From: Anaerostipes sp. 992a
Lineage (GTDB): Bacteria > Bacillota > Clostridia > Lachnospirales > Lachnospiraceae
Length of the DNA stretch: 64,000 nucleotides
Direction of reading: 5' to 3'
NCBI RefSeq assembly: GCF_001940245.1
Contig: NZ_MJIG01000004.1
Location: forward strand, 62,001-126,000
Under the pieces are notes generated by a model, which saw only the letters and a program-made list of their open reading frames with translations, had not been told where the DNA came from and searched no databases. Below are positions 44,833 to 53,652 of this stretch, one piece after another; position 1 is the stretch's first letter; each line of letters begins with the position of its first letter. A program made the position numbers and the translations under genes.

Positions 44833-45252
44833 TTATTTTTTCAATTTTGACTCGCAATACTTACAGCGATAGACATGATTCTCCTTATCAGTAAGAACAA
44901 AAACCTGATCGATTTCCTGTTCAATGGATGTAATACAGCGAGGATTCTTGCATTTTGCAATATTTACTAATGTTTCCGGAAGTTCGACTTTATACTTCTT
45001 TACAATCTTTCCATCTTCGATGATGCATACCGTAACATTCGGATCCAGATAACCGATGACATCCAGGTTTACTGTAAACTGATCATCAATTTTAATGATA
45101 TCCTTCTTTCCCATCTTCTCGCTTTTTACATTTTTAATGATAGCAACAGAACAATCCAGCTTATCCAATCCAAGATTCTTATAGATTGCCATACTTCTGC
45201 CTGCTGTAATGTGATCTAATACAATTCCATTCTTAATACTATCAATCTTCAT
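44833..45252 (-). CDS. pyrI: Aspartate carbamoyltransferase regulatory chain
   Basis: The 139-residue protein has an N-terminal effector-binding domain and a C-terminal zinc domain with four Cys (CKNPRC near residue 103 and CKYC near 131). It binds CTP/ATP and controls PyrB. Length is a little shorter than in E. coli (153). It overlaps pyrB by 11 nt and ends at a strong terminator. Confidence 0.95.
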   Translation of the reverse strand: MKIDSIKNGIVLDHITAGRSMAIYKNLGLDKLDCSVAIIKNVKSEKMGKKDIIKIDDQFTVNLDVIGYLDPNVTVCIIEDGKIVKKYKVELPETLVNIAKCKNPRCITSIEQEIDQVFVLTDKENHVYRCKYCESKLKK

Positions 45253-46168
45253 CTGCCTTCACCCCCAACATGGTCATGATCAGTGCCATACGAATATACT
45301 TTCCATAATTCACCTGTTTAAAATAACATGCTCTTGGATCGTCATCCACTTTTACCGAAATCTCGTTGACACGAGGCAGCGGATGTAAAATTGCCAAATC
45401 CTCTTTGGCATTTTTCAACTTGTCCATATCTAAAATATAGCTGTCCTTCAAACGAATATAATCGGCTTCATTGAAAAATCGTTCTCTTTGCACACGGGTC
45501 ATATAGATAATATCCAACTCTGGCATAACCTCTTCCATGCGTTCTACTTCTTGATATGTAATTCCTTTCTTTTCAAAGACTTCCTTTTTCAGATATTCTG
45601 GAATCTGTAATTCCTCTGGTGAAATCAATATATAGTTGATTCCTTCATATCTGGATAATGCTTTAATCAAGGAATGTACCGTACGACCGAACTTTAAATC
45701 CCCACAAAAGCCAATGGTCAGGTGATCTAGCCTTCCTTTTTCCTGCTTGATCGTAAGCAAATCTGTCAGTGTCTGTGTTGGATGATTATGTCCTCCATCT
45801 CCGGCATTGATAATCGGAATATCCACATACTGGGAAGCCACTAATGGAGCTCCTTCTTTTGGATGTCTCATAGCGATAATATCAGCATAACATGCAACTG
45901 CTCTTGCTGTATCTGCAACACTTTCTCCCTTTGCAGCAGATGATGAATCTGCAGATGAAAATCCCAGTACATTCCCTCCCAATTCCATCATGGCAGCTTC
46001 AAAACTTAGTCTTGTTCTGGTACTAGGCTCAAAGAATAAGGTTGCCAGCTTTTTATAACGGCAGACTTCGCGATATTTTTCAGGATGGTCGATAATTTTC
46101 CCTGCGAGTTCAATCAGGTGATCAATTTCTTCCACGCTCAAATCCATTGGATCGATCAAATGTCTCAT
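45242..46168 (-). CDS. pyrB: Aspartate carbamoyltransferase catalytic chain
   Basis: The 308-residue enzyme condenses carbamoyl phosphate with aspartate in pyrimidine synthesis. The carbamoyl-phosphate motif [12 protein letters not shown] (near residue 51) and the [11 protein letters not shown] segment (near 133) are intact, as is the C-terminal HPLPRV. GAGGAG precedes the ATG. The 108 nt upstream show a plain leader with no obvious attenuator. Confidence 0.97.
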   Translation of the reverse strand: MRHLIDPMDLSVEEIDHLIELAGKIIDHPEKYREVCRYKKLATLFFEPSTRTRLSFEAAMMELGGNVLGFSSADSSSAAKGESVADTARAVACYADIIAMRHPKEGAPLVASQYVDIPIINAGDGGHNHPTQTLTDLLTIKQEKGRLDHLTIGFCGDLKFGRTVHSLIKALSRYEGINYILISPEELQIPEYLKKEVFEKKGITYQEVERMEEVMPELDIIYMTRVQRERFFNEADYIRLKDSYILDMDKLKNAKEDLAILHPLPRVNEISVKVDDDPRACYFKQVNYGKYIRMALIMTMLGVKADED

Positions 46169-46276
46169 AGTAACTTCCTCCTAGACTATTTTCTTCCATT
46201 ATTATAACCTTAGCTCTTAACATCTGTCCAGCACAATCAACTGTCAGACATGGTATTTCTATGGATCGTTTCTTTC

Positions 46277-47158
46277 TTACGCAAACTTAAGAACTGCAAT
46301 TTCCTCCAACTTTTCTGGCCGATAAGACATCTTCGCTTTTCGCAGGCCTTCTTCCCCACAATCCTCTTCACGATTAATATACTTATAATCCTTTGCCTCA
46401 TGAAGTACAAATTGCTGATTGATAATTGGATATGCTCCCTGAATATGAGAAAATGCTTTCTCAATATGCACAACAAAGGTATCCTTATTTAGTGGTTCTC
46501 CCAGAGAAAATGCAATAATCTCACCCTCACATCGAATCAATCCTCCGGTAAAGCCAAGTTCCTTTCGGTACATAATAGAGTTTTTTGCAACACAGATTTC
46601 ATCATGTTTTTCAATTTCCTCTGGTGTGCAGTTATTTAACTTCCATTGCATCAACATAACCAGACATTCCAGGGCATTCTCATCATTGATGGGTTCATAG
46701 CTCCATTCATGGTTTGCAATGAATCGATTAATATGATTTCTTTTACTATGTAATTTTTTACCGCTTAAACTAATCAGTTTTTCGGACAAATACACATAGT
46801 CGGCATTATCTCTGTCGTATGCAACTTCAAAAACATCTCCATATAAAGCAACCATTTTTTCTTCGATGTCTTTGGTCACTCCATACATCTCAAAATCCGT
46901 TCCATCTTTTTCACATTCCTTAATAATCTGATCAAGAACAGCTTTTGCATCTCCCTGTCCAATAGGATAGGAATATCTCTTTTTATCCTTTCCAGTCCTG
47001 CAGACTACCATATCATCTACAATAGCATATTCAATATTATAAAATGGAGCCCATAAATACATCATCCCAGGTGTATATCCACTATTATAAAATTCCAAAC
47101 CTTCAAAGTATTTTCTAAGAATCGGTAAATCTTCCAATTCTGGTTTTTTAAATATCAT
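46277..47158 (-). CDS. DUF2156 (phosphatidylglycerol lysyltransferase-like) protein
   Basis: The 293-residue soluble protein matches DUF2156, with a tandem GNAT-like acyltransferase fold: SGKKLHSKRNHINRFI near residue 131 and GEIIAFSLGEPLNKDTFVVH near 213, then NQQFVLHEAK. These are the aminoacyl-lipid synthase-like folds without the membrane part of MprF. It may aminoacylate or modify a small substrate. It is divergent from the Lrp gene. Confidence 0.85.
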   Translation of the reverse strand: MIFKKPELEDLPILRKYFEGLEFYNSGYTPGMMYLWAPFYNIEYAIVDDMVVCRTGKDKKRYSYPIGQGDAKAVLDQIIKECEKDGTDFEMYGVTKDIEEKMVALYGDVFEVAYDRDNADYVYLSEKLISLSGKKLHSKRNHINRFIANHEWSYEPINDENALECLVMLMQWKLNNCTPEEIEKHDEICVAKNSIMYRKELGFTGGLIRCEGEIIAFSLGEPLNKDTFVVHIEKAFSHIQGAYPIINQQFVLHEAKDYKYINREEDCGEEGLRKAKMSYRPEKLEEIAVLKFA

Positions 47159-47246
47159 GATTACATCTCCTTTTCATCCTAACTATTATAGAAGAGAGTT
47201 TTCTAATTGTAAAGACTAAAGATTTTAAATCTTTTTTCTTTTTTAC

Positions 47247-47275
47247 TTGCATTATGAAAGAATTCATTATATACT
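47247..47275 (+). promoter_or_regulatory. Promoter upstream of the Lrp gene
   Basis: TTGCAT (47247-47252) and TATACT (47270-47275) are 17 nt apart. The predicted transcript starts near 47282, only a few bases before a terminator hairpin. Confidence 0.7.
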
Positions 47276-47285
47276 TAAAATACAC

Positions 47286-47330
47286 AAAGGAGTGTTTGCC
47301 AGAAGGCGAGCGCTCCTTTTTTCTTTTTAT
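47286..47330 (+). terminator. Promoter-proximal terminator in the Lrp leader
   Basis: A 15-bp stem (AAAGGAGTGTTTGCC / GGCGAGCGCTCCTTT, three G-U pairs) with an AGAA loop is followed by TTTCTTTTT. No plus-strand gene ends here; the terminator follows the promoter almost directly, so it either ends a tiny RNA or acts as an attenuator for the Lrp-type gene. Confidence 0.8.
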
Positions 47331-47394
47331 AAGAATAACCCTCCGAGGGAATGCACACGACGTGCAACGGAATGCGCTTTCATAAAAGGAACGC

Positions 47395-47913
47395 ATGATG
47401 AATGATAATGAAATGGAAGTGAAAAATATGCTAGACAAAATTGACAAAATTGATAAAAAGATATTAGCTCTGCTACAGGAAAATGCCAGACACCCATTAA
47501 AATATCTGGATTCAAAGGTATTTCTATCTTCACCTGCAGTTTCCAGCAGAATTGAACGATTAGAAAAGAATGGTGTCATCACCGGATATCATGCCTCTAT
47601 CAACCCGGTTGCTTTAGGTTATCATATCAAAGCATTTATCAGTCTGACATTGGCACCAAAGGAAAAAGAAACCTTTTATCCTTTTATCAAGCAGTGTCCA
47701 AATGTTATCGAATGCAACTGCGTTACAGGACAATATTCCATGCTGATGAAAGTTATCTTTCCAAGCACCAGTGAATTGGACGTCTTTATCAATCAACTTC
47801 AGGAATTTGGTATTACAGAGACTCAGATTGTCTTTTCAACACCAATCGAGACAAGAGGCATTCAGGCAATTGATCCTGCTTTTCTTGACGAAGTAAAAGG
47901 AGCTGCCCTATAA
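47395..47913 (+). CDS. Lrp/AsnC family transcriptional regulator
   Basis: The protein (172 residues from this start) has an N-terminal winged helix (KIDKKILALLQENAR near residue 17, SPAVSSRIERLEKNGVI near 44) and a C-terminal RAM/effector domain (FISLTLAPKE near 83, GQYSMLMKV near 116). It senses an amino acid and binds DNA. The real start may be the ATG 12 codons in, where a GGAAGTG site lies upstream. It is convergent with dxs. A terminator lies in its leader. Confidence 0.88.
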   Translation: MMNDNEMEVKNMLDKIDKIDKKILALLQENARHPLKYLDSKVFLSSPAVSSRIERLEKNGVITGYHASINPVALGYHIKAFISLTLAPKEKETFYPFIKQCPNVIECNCVTGQYSMLMKVIFPSTSELDVFINQLQEFGITETQIVFSTPIETRGIQAIDPAFLDEVKGAAL

Positions 47914-47941
47914 TGGCTCGCTCCTTTTCCTCTCCGTTTCT

Positions 47942-49813
47942 TCAATTTGAAAGCATCTCTTTTACAGAGTCTGCAATACCTTTTCCATCCAGTTTGAGCA
48001 TCTGCCTCAATTCCTTGATGGAGCCATGCTCTACAAAGACATCATTAATGCCAATATTTCTCACTCTTCCTGTGTAGCCATTCTGATAAAGATACTGCAT
48101 CACTCCGGCACCAAAGCCTCCATGTAAGATACCCTCTTCAATTGTCACAATACAATCATACGTCTGTGCCAGTTCATCCAACAGCTTCTGATCAAATGGC
48201 TTTAAATACCTTGGATTGACAAGCCCAATCTCATAGCCTTCGGCCTCTAATAGTTTCATGGCCTCATAAGCTTCACAAAAAATATTTCCAACTGCCACCA
48301 AAACTGCATCTTTTCCTCGATGTATAATCTGTCCTTTTCCATATTCAATTTTCTGAAAAGATTCCTCTAATAAGGTTTCCGCTTCTCCTCGAGAATATTT
48401 AATGGCAATTGGTCCTGTAGCATGATTCAATGCATACAATAGCATCTCTTTTATCTCTCTTCCATTGATCGGTGCCATAATCGTTAAATTTGGAATCATT
48501 GATAAATACGGAATATCAAAAATCCCTTGATGGGTTTCTCCGTCCGCTCCAACTAATCCAGATCGATCCACACCAAATATCACTGGATAATTTCCTAAAG
48601 CAACATCATGCAGCACCTGATCAAATCCTCTTTGAAGAAAGGTAGAATATACCGCAAAAACAGGTTTCCATCCATTGGCTGCCATTCCGGCACAAAAGGT
48701 GACTGCATGCTCTTCTGCAATCCCAACATCAAAAAATCTTTCCGGATATTCCTCTCCAAACTTTTTCAGTCCTGTACCCTCTGGCATAGCAGCTGTCACT
48801 GCTGCAATTTTGTCATCTTTTTTCGCCGCCTGCAGCAAGGTATCGGAAAAAATGGCTGTGTTAGAAGGCTTACTGCTTTTGGAGATTACTTCCCCATCCT
48901 TGATATAAAATGGGCCAATACCGTGAAACTTCTCTGGATTTTTTTCTGCTGGTCTATATCCTTTTCCCTTTTTGGTAATAACATGAATAATAACAGGCTC
49001 CTCCAACTTCTTCGCTTGTTCCAAGGTATCTATGAGAAGTGGCAAATCATGTCCATCGATAGGTCCAGTATAAGTAAGACCCATATCCTCAAACATCATG
49101 CCCGGTACGAACAAATGCTTAATCGAATCTTTTGATTTTTTGATTGCCTTTGTTAATGGTTTTCCTATTGCCGGAATCTTTAACAATGAATGCTCTACAT
49201 TATCTTTCAGATCCACATATTCTTTTTTCATACGGATTTTATTCAAATAAGCTGACATCCCACCTACATTTTCTGCAATAGACATCTTATTATCATTTAA
49301 GATAATAATCAGATTCTTTTTCTCTTCTCTTAGCTGTACCATATTATTGAGCGCTTCATAAGCCATCCCGCCAGACAATGCTCCATCCCCTATTACTGCT
49401 ACGATTGTTTCATTCGTATGATTCAAATCTCTGGCCTTTGCCATTCCCAATGCAACAGACAACGACATAGAACTATGGCCACTGTGAAATGCATCACAGT
49501 CACTTTCTTTTCTTTTAGGGAATCCACTCATGCCATGAAACTGCCTTAAATGTGCAAATCCGCCTTTTCTTCCAGTTAAAATCTTATGTACATAGGATTG
49601 ATGTCCCACATCAAAAATCAACTTATCTTTAGGAAAATCCAACACAAGATGAAGTGCCATAGTAAGTTCTACAACACCTAGATTGGAGGCAAGATGTCCT
49701 CCTGTTCTACTAACATTCTTGATCAGGAATCTTCGAATTTCCTTAGCTAACAGCTTATAATCCTTTACCTCTAATTTTTTGATATCATTTGGTTTGTTTA
49801 TCATCTCTAACAT
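47942..49813 (-). CDS. dxs: 1-deoxy-D-xylulose-5-phosphate synthase
   Basis: The 623-residue thiamine-diphosphate enzyme condenses pyruvate with glyceraldehyde-3-phosphate, the first step of the MEP isoprenoid pathway. ThDP motif GDGALSGGMAYEALNN (near residue 139), HSGHSSMS (near 111), PEGTGLKKF and the DRSGLVGADGETHQGIFD segment (near 421) are intact. AAGGAG is well placed before the ATG. It is the last gene after the RlmH-like protein and the membrane-anchored protein. Confidence 0.97.
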   Translation of the reverse strand: MLEMINKPNDIKKLEVKDYKLLAKEIRRFLIKNVSRTGGHLASNLGVVELTMALHLVLDFPKDKLIFDVGHQSYVHKILTGRKGGFAHLRQFHGMSGFPKRKESDCDAFHSGHSSMSLSVALGMAKARDLNHTNETIVAVIGDGALSGGMAYEALNNMVQLREEKKNLIIILNDNKMSIAENVGGMSAYLNKIRMKKEYVDLKDNVEHSLLKIPAIGKPLTKAIKKSKDSIKHLFVPGMMFEDMGLTYTGPIDGHDLPLLIDTLEQAKKLEEPVIIHVITKKGKGYRPAEKNPEKFHGIGPFYIKDGEVISKSSKPSNTAIFSDTLLQAAKKDDKIAAVTAAMPEGTGLKKFGEEYPERFFDVGIAEEHAVTFCAGMAANGWKPVFAVYSTFLQRGFDQVLHDVALGNYPVIFGVDRSGLVGADGETHQGIFDIPYLSMIPNLTIMAPINGREIKEMLLYALNHATGPIAIKYSRGEAETLLEESFQKIEYGKGQIIHRGKDAVLVAVGNIFCEAYEAMKLLEAEGYEIGLVNPRYLKPFDQKLLDELAQTYDCIVTIEEGILHGGFGAGVMQYLYQNGYTGRVRNIGINDVFVEHGSIKELRQMLKLDGKGIADSVKEMLSN

Positions 49814-49881
49814 AATTGTACTCCTTATTCATCTGTTCTACCTCTCCCCATAGATACATTCAGACTTCTCCCAAACTATGA

Positions 49882-50286
49882 TCATTTATGATATGGCTGT
49901 CCATGAATAATGCGATATGCCCTGTAGATCTGTTCACAGAGAATGGCCGCAGTAAGACCTGGTGCCATGGTAAGTTTGGATATACATCCTTCTTCATTCC
50001 ATTCAAACGGAGGCTCACAATGAATATAAAACGTACAGGAACTTGTACCATGTACTTCCAATTGATGAATCCAATCCGCAAATGCCTCTGAAGGAAACGT
50101 ATTCCCCTTTTCCGTCAATACACAATGAATCCCGCCTGTCTGCTTTATTTTTTCAATGTCCTGTTCCTTTTTTAATGGAATAATCTGAATTTTACAATAT
50201 CTCCCAAGTCTTTTTGTAAATTCTTTTATATTATCCATAAAAAAAGGTGCCATCTTTTTCTCATAAATGTATATGGTATAATTCAT
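49882..50286 (-). CDS. Divergent RlmH-like protein that keeps the C-terminal tail
   Basis: The 134-residue protein resembles RlmH (23S rRNA pseudouridine-1915 N3-methyltransferase). The C-terminus is well kept: ILCEQIYRAYRII near residue 114 and the terminal PYHK. The SAM-binding knot loop usually written IGGPEGL is missing and reads YIHCEPPFEW, so the protein should not bind SAM in the usual way. A truncated second RlmH-like gene is 1.5 kb away. The two may act together or one may be decaying. It is 2 nt after the gene upstream. Confidence 0.7.
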   Translation of the reverse strand: MNYTIYIYEKKMAPFFMDNIKEFTKRLGRYCKIQIIPLKKEQDIEKIKQTGGIHCVLTEKGNTFPSEAFADWIHQLEVHGTSSCTFYIHCEPPFEWNEEGCISKLTMAPGLTAAILCEQIYRAYRIIHGQPYHK

Positions 50287-50288
50287 GT

Positions 50289-50936
50289 TTATTCCTCAAA
50301 AAATTCCTCTAATTCTTTGTTCGTAGCAATCACAGCTTCATATCGTTGTCTTGTATCTTCAATCAATGCTTTGATATCTTTCAATCTTAATGATACTTCC
50401 ATGGCTTTTTGTGCTTCTGTGCTTAAATGATCCTTGTTATTATAAATTTTAAATTCTCCGTCTTCATCAATCACATAGTATTGTGAAACTCCCGGAACCG
50501 TCTGGGCAATATCATGAAATTTCGCATCATAAGATACAAATACAATATAAGAATGTGTATCTTCTCCATTTTTTATGTAACAGGTAATATTGTTATATTT
50601 TTCAATATATAAGGTCATATTCCTTAACTTTTGAGGAGAGAAAAAACATTCTGTATCCTCTACCATCTTGAGCAATTCTTCCCGATTTCCTTCTTCCAAA
50701 TATTCATAATACTTTTTCATGAAATCGCTAAGCTTTGCTTCCGTCTTCCCGACCTCATATTTTGAATCATAAAGTTCCGATTCCGACAGCTTGGATGCCT
50801 GGGCGGCCTCTGTCTTTTTGGTCTGGGTATCAAATTGTGTCGATACCTTCATATATGCAGCAGTAACACTGCATCCAATGATAAAGAAGAACCAACTGAT
50901 GACTAAAATAAAAAATGTATATTGACTGTTTTTCAC
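50289..50936 (-). CDS. Membrane-anchored protein of unknown function
   Basis: The 215-residue protein has an N-terminal membrane anchor (about residues 8-28, with a Cys, possibly a lipoprotein-like or plain anchor) and an extracytoplasmic part. The middle (about residues 65-170) has the look of an NTF2-like alpha/beta domain (FMKKYYEYLEEGN, then YVIDEDGEFKIYN). The last 45 residues are a charged helix. I do not recognise a named family. It opens the minus-strand run ending in dxs. Confidence 0.65.
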   Translation of the reverse strand: MKNSQYTFFILVISWFFFIIGCSVTAAYMKVSTQFDTQTKKTEAAQASKLSESELYDSKYEVGKTEAKLSDFMKKYYEYLEEGNREELLKMVEDTECFFSPQKLRNMTLYIEKYNNITCYIKNGEDTHSYIVFVSYDAKFHDIAQTVPGVSQYYVIDEDGEFKIYNNKDHLSTEAQKAMEVSLRLKDIKALIEDTRQRYEAVIATNKELEEFFEE

Positions 50937-51017
50937 GTTTTTTCCCTCCTGACCTTGATGATAAAATTATACCATACTTTTACAACAGAACAAAGTTTCA
51001 GATAAATAAAAAAATAT

Positions 51018-51046
51018 TTGCATTTTTCTTCATTTTGTATTAGAAT
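51018..51046 (+). promoter_or_regulatory. Promoter of tRNA-Arg
   Basis: TTGCAT (51018-51023) and TAGAAT (51041-51046) are 17 nt apart, just before the tRNA. Confidence 0.75.
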
Positions 51047-51054
51047 AGCGTTAT

Positions 51055-51127
51055 GCATCTGTAACTCAGTGGATAGAGTGCCAGCCTCCGAAGCTGTTGG
51101 TCGCGGGTTCAACTCCCGCCAGGTGCA
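51055..51127 (+). tRNA. tRNA-Arg (CCG)
   Basis: A 73-nt cloverleaf with acceptor stem GCATCTG / CAGGTGC (one G-U pair), anticodon loop CTCCGAA with anticodon CCG, T-arm CGGGTTCAACTCCCG, and discriminator A. CCA is not encoded. Confidence 0.96.
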
Positions 51128-51229
51128 TTTTTTGTGCAATTCTTTATGAAAAAGCACATTATATATTATATGCTAAAAACGAATTCAATATGACAAATAA
51201 GTGTAACATATTTCAAAAGGAGGCCCTTT

Positions 51230-51655
51230 ATGATAACAAACACAAAAATCACCGTACGTTATGCAGAAACAGACCAGATGGGCATCGCACATCACAGTAA
51301 CTATGCGGTCTGGTTTGAAGCCGGCCGCACCGATTTAATTAAAGCATCTGGTATGACCTATTCCGATATGGAAAAGCATGGCGTTATCGTTCCACTTCTT
51401 TCACTGGAATGTCATTATAAAAAAGCAGCATTTTACGAAGACGAATTGATCATTGAATCACGATTGACTAAAGTAACCAATACAAAGCTGGAATTTGAAT
51501 ATCGGGTTCTAAAGGAAGATACCCAGGAGCTGATCAGTACAGGAAAAACTGTTCATGGAATGGTTGCTCACGATCTCACTCCGATTCGTATGAAAAAAGA
51601 ACAGCCGCAGATTTTTGCCATGCTTCAGGCAGCTGTAGAACCATCTATACAATAG
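51230..51655 (+). CDS. Hotdog-fold acyl-CoA thioesterase (YbgC-like)
   Basis: The 141-residue protein has the 4-hydroxybenzoyl-CoA thioesterase signature: YAETDQMGIAHHSNYAVWFE (residues 11-30), with Asp in the usual active-site position. It hydrolyses acyl-CoA or acyl-ACP in the cytosol; the acyl group is not predictable. GGAGG precedes the ATG. It ends at a bidirectional terminator shared with the RlmH-like gene. Confidence 0.9.
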   Translation: MITNTKITVRYAETDQMGIAHHSNYAVWFEAGRTDLIKASGMTYSDMEKHGVIVPLLSLECHYKKAAFYEDELIIESRLTKVTNTKLEFEYRVLKEDTQELISTGKTVHGMVAHDLTPIRMKKEQPQIFAMLQAAVEPSIQ

Positions 51656-51684
51656 GCAGTTATTTTCCATACTTATGTGACCGA

Positions 51685-51722
51685 AAAAAGAGAATTTCAC
51701 TTGACAGTGAAATTCTCTTTTT
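51685..51722. terminator. Bidirectional terminator
   Basis: A 17-bp stem (AAAAAGAGAATTTCACT / AGTGAAATTCTCTTTTT) with a 4-nt loop and T on both strands separates the converging thioesterase and RlmH-like genes. Confidence 0.9.
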
Positions 51723-51747
51723 TGAATTTAAAGCCACCTAAAATATG

Positions 51748-52197
51748 CTATATTACACGATCCAACTGCTCCAGTAGAATCATTCGCATCATTTGATGAG
51801 GAAATGTCATTGAAGAAAAACTGATCTTGTACTTCGCTCTTTGTACTACTTCCGGTGCTAGCCCAAGAGACCCTCCAATAATAAAGGTAAATGAAGTTCT
51901 TCCCGCATCCATATCCAATTTTATCGTCTTCCTAAGCTTTTCTGTTGTCAGTTGCTTTCCTTCAATACAAAGTGCAAAAACCTGATCATCCTCTGGAATA
52001 TGGCGAAGAATCCGTTCTCCTTCTATTCTTCTGATCTGCTGTTCTTCTTTTTCACTGGCACGATCCGGAGTCTTCTCATCCTCTACCTCCACGAGTTCAA
52101 TTTCTGCTTTCCTACTCAATTTTTTTTGATAATATTCGATGCCCTTTTTAAGATAGGGTTCCTTAATTTTTCCCACACTAACAATTCGGATTTTCAT
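51748..52197 (-). CDS. rlmH: RlmH-like rRNA methyltransferase lacking the C-terminal tail
   Basis: The 149-residue SPOUT protein keeps the RlmH body: MKIRIVSVGKIKEPYL at the start, LCIEGKQLTTEKLRK near residue 81, FIIGGSLGLAPEV near 104 (SAM knot) and SSMTFPHQMMRMILLEQL near 127. It stops five residues after LLEQ, so the usual YRA--RI-----PYHK ending is missing; it is about 10 residues shorter than RlmH. No remnant of the tail follows in any frame. A second RlmH-like gene at 49882-50286 has that tail but not the knot. Confidence 0.8.
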   Translation of the reverse strand: MKIRIVSVGKIKEPYLKKGIEYYQKKLSRKAEIELVEVEDEKTPDRASEKEEQQIRRIEGERILRHIPEDDQVFALCIEGKQLTTEKLRKTIKLDMDAGRTSFTFIIGGSLGLAPEVVQRAKYKISFSSMTFPHQMMRMILLEQLDRVI

Positions 52198-52199
52198 AA

Positions 52200-52904
52200 T
52201 TAGTCTCGATCTCGTCCTCCAAATAAAATGACCAATCGCAGTAGCTGTAAAATGGATGAAGCTGCCGCAGCCAAATATGTCATCGCAGCAGCAGAAAGTA
52301 CCTTTCGCGTCTGCCCTAATTCATCATATCCTAAAATTCCGTTCTGTTCCAATATCTTCAATGCGCGACTGGATGCATTAAATTCCACAGGAAGTGTAAC
52401 AAGCTGAAATAAAACAGCTAGCCCGAATAGTAAAATACCTAAGGTCAGCAATGGCTGAAAACGTCCGATCAGCAATCCAAGAATAATCATTGGCCAACAT
52501 ATCTTTGCCCCAAAATTTGCCACCGGTACTAAAGTAGAACGAAGTACCAATGGTGCATATTTTTTCTGATGCTGGACTGCATGACCACATTCATGAGCAG
52601 CCACACCGACAGCAGCTACAGACGAAGAAGCATAGGTGGCATCTGACAATCGCAGTACTTTTGAAGATGGATCATAATGATCCGTAAGATTTCCCGCAAT
52701 GTGTTCTACTCTGACATCATAAATACCAGATGCCTGCAGAATACGTTCTGCCGCTTCCTTTCCCGTCATCCCGCTTCTACTTCGAACCTTTGAATACTTT
52801 TGAAACGTACTATTGACATTAGCAGAAGCTAACAAGGATAATATCGCTCCAATTAGTACTAATATATAAGTTGGATCATAAAACATACCAAAACCATAAT
52901 ACAT
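52200..52904 (-). CDS. YugP-type zinc metallopeptidase
   Basis: The 234-residue membrane protein has an N-terminal helix, a zinc motif HECGHAVQH (near residue 103) and two or three further helices at the C-terminal side (LGILLFGLAVLFQLVTLP). This matches the YugP family of integral membrane zinc peptidases of unknown substrate. It is 2 nt before the RlmH-like gene, so they are cotranscribed. Confidence 0.9.
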   Translation of the reverse strand: MYYGFGMFYDPTYILVLIGAILSLLASANVNSTFQKYSKVRSRSGMTGKEAAERILQASGIYDVRVEHIAGNLTDHYDPSSKVLRLSDATYASSSVAAVGVAAHECGHAVQHQKKYAPLVLRSTLVPVANFGAKICWPMIILGLLIGRFQPLLTLGILLFGLAVLFQLVTLPVEFNASSRALKILEQNGILGYDELGQTRKVLSAAAMTYLAAAASSILQLLRLVILFGGRDRD

Positions 52905-53013
52905 ATCATTACCCCATTTCTATTCATATCTTTTATTTACAACCATCCACAATAGAAAGCTTAGGCTAAATTATAGCCATTTCCCATAAAAAGTCAAATG
53001 ATTTTATACTCTT

Positions 53014-53652
53014 TTAAGAATTATCTCTATTTTTATAATATTCACAATATTTATTTAAAAAACACCTGTCACATTCTGGCTTTCTTGCTTTACACAATGC
53101 CCTTCCATGGCGTATGAGAAGAATATTGATAGGAATCCAATATTTCTTTGGCAAAACAACCTGAAGCTGCTTTTCTGTCTGTAACACATTCTTGCTGTTC
53201 ACCCATCCAAGGCGATTGGATACTCGATGAACATGTGTATCTACAGTAATCTCCGGAATTCCCAGCTCATTTGCCATATATAAATTTGCCGTTTTTCTTC
53301 CAATTCCACTCAACTTCATCAGTTCTTCCCTCGTAGAAGGCACCACACCCCCATATTCTCTGGATAACTGCGTACAACATTTTTTCATATTTTTAGCTTT
53401 ATTTTTATAAATGCCGATAGACCGGATATAGGACTCGATTTCTTCCGCATTCGCTTCCGCCACATCTTCTACTGTATCAAATCTGGCATACAAGGCTGGC
53501 AAGACCTCGTCTACTTGTTTATCCGTACTTTGAGCGCTTAGCATAATTGCCACCAGGTGCTGCCATGGATGATTATGATAAAATCCATCATTATGCATGC
53601 CATAGGTATCTACCAGCCAATCCAATACCTTTTGCACATATTCCTGTCTCAT
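53014..53652 (-). CDS. nth: Endonuclease III
   Basis: The 212-residue DNA glycosylase/AP lyase has the HhH motif LSGIGRKTANL (near residue 112) with the catalytic Lys, the catalytic Asp in VDTHVHRVSNRLG (near 131), and the 4Fe-4S cluster Cys set C-x6-C-x2-C-x5-C (near 187-203). It removes oxidised pyrimidines. It overlaps the upstream AI-2E-type gene by 4 nt. Confidence 0.96.
   Translation of the reverse strand: MRQEYVQKVLDWLVDTYGMHNDGFYHNHPWQHLVAIMLSAQSTDKQVDEVLPALYARFDTVEDVAEANAEEIESYIRSIGIYKNKAKNMKKCCTQLSREYGGVVPSTREELMKLSGIGRKTANLYMANELGIPEITVDTHVHRVSNRLGWVNSKNVLQTEKQLQVVLPKKYWIPINILLIRHGRALCKARKPECDRCFLNKYCEYYKNRDNS

Noticed and set aside
47148-47582. A 144-codon minus-strand frame across the Lrp leader
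   Set aside because: It is antisense to the clear Lrp coding sequence and spans its promoter and terminator.
50933-51157. A 74-codon minus-strand frame over tRNA-Arg
   Set aside because: It covers the tRNA antisense strand; the peptide is the familiar false translation of a tRNA complement.
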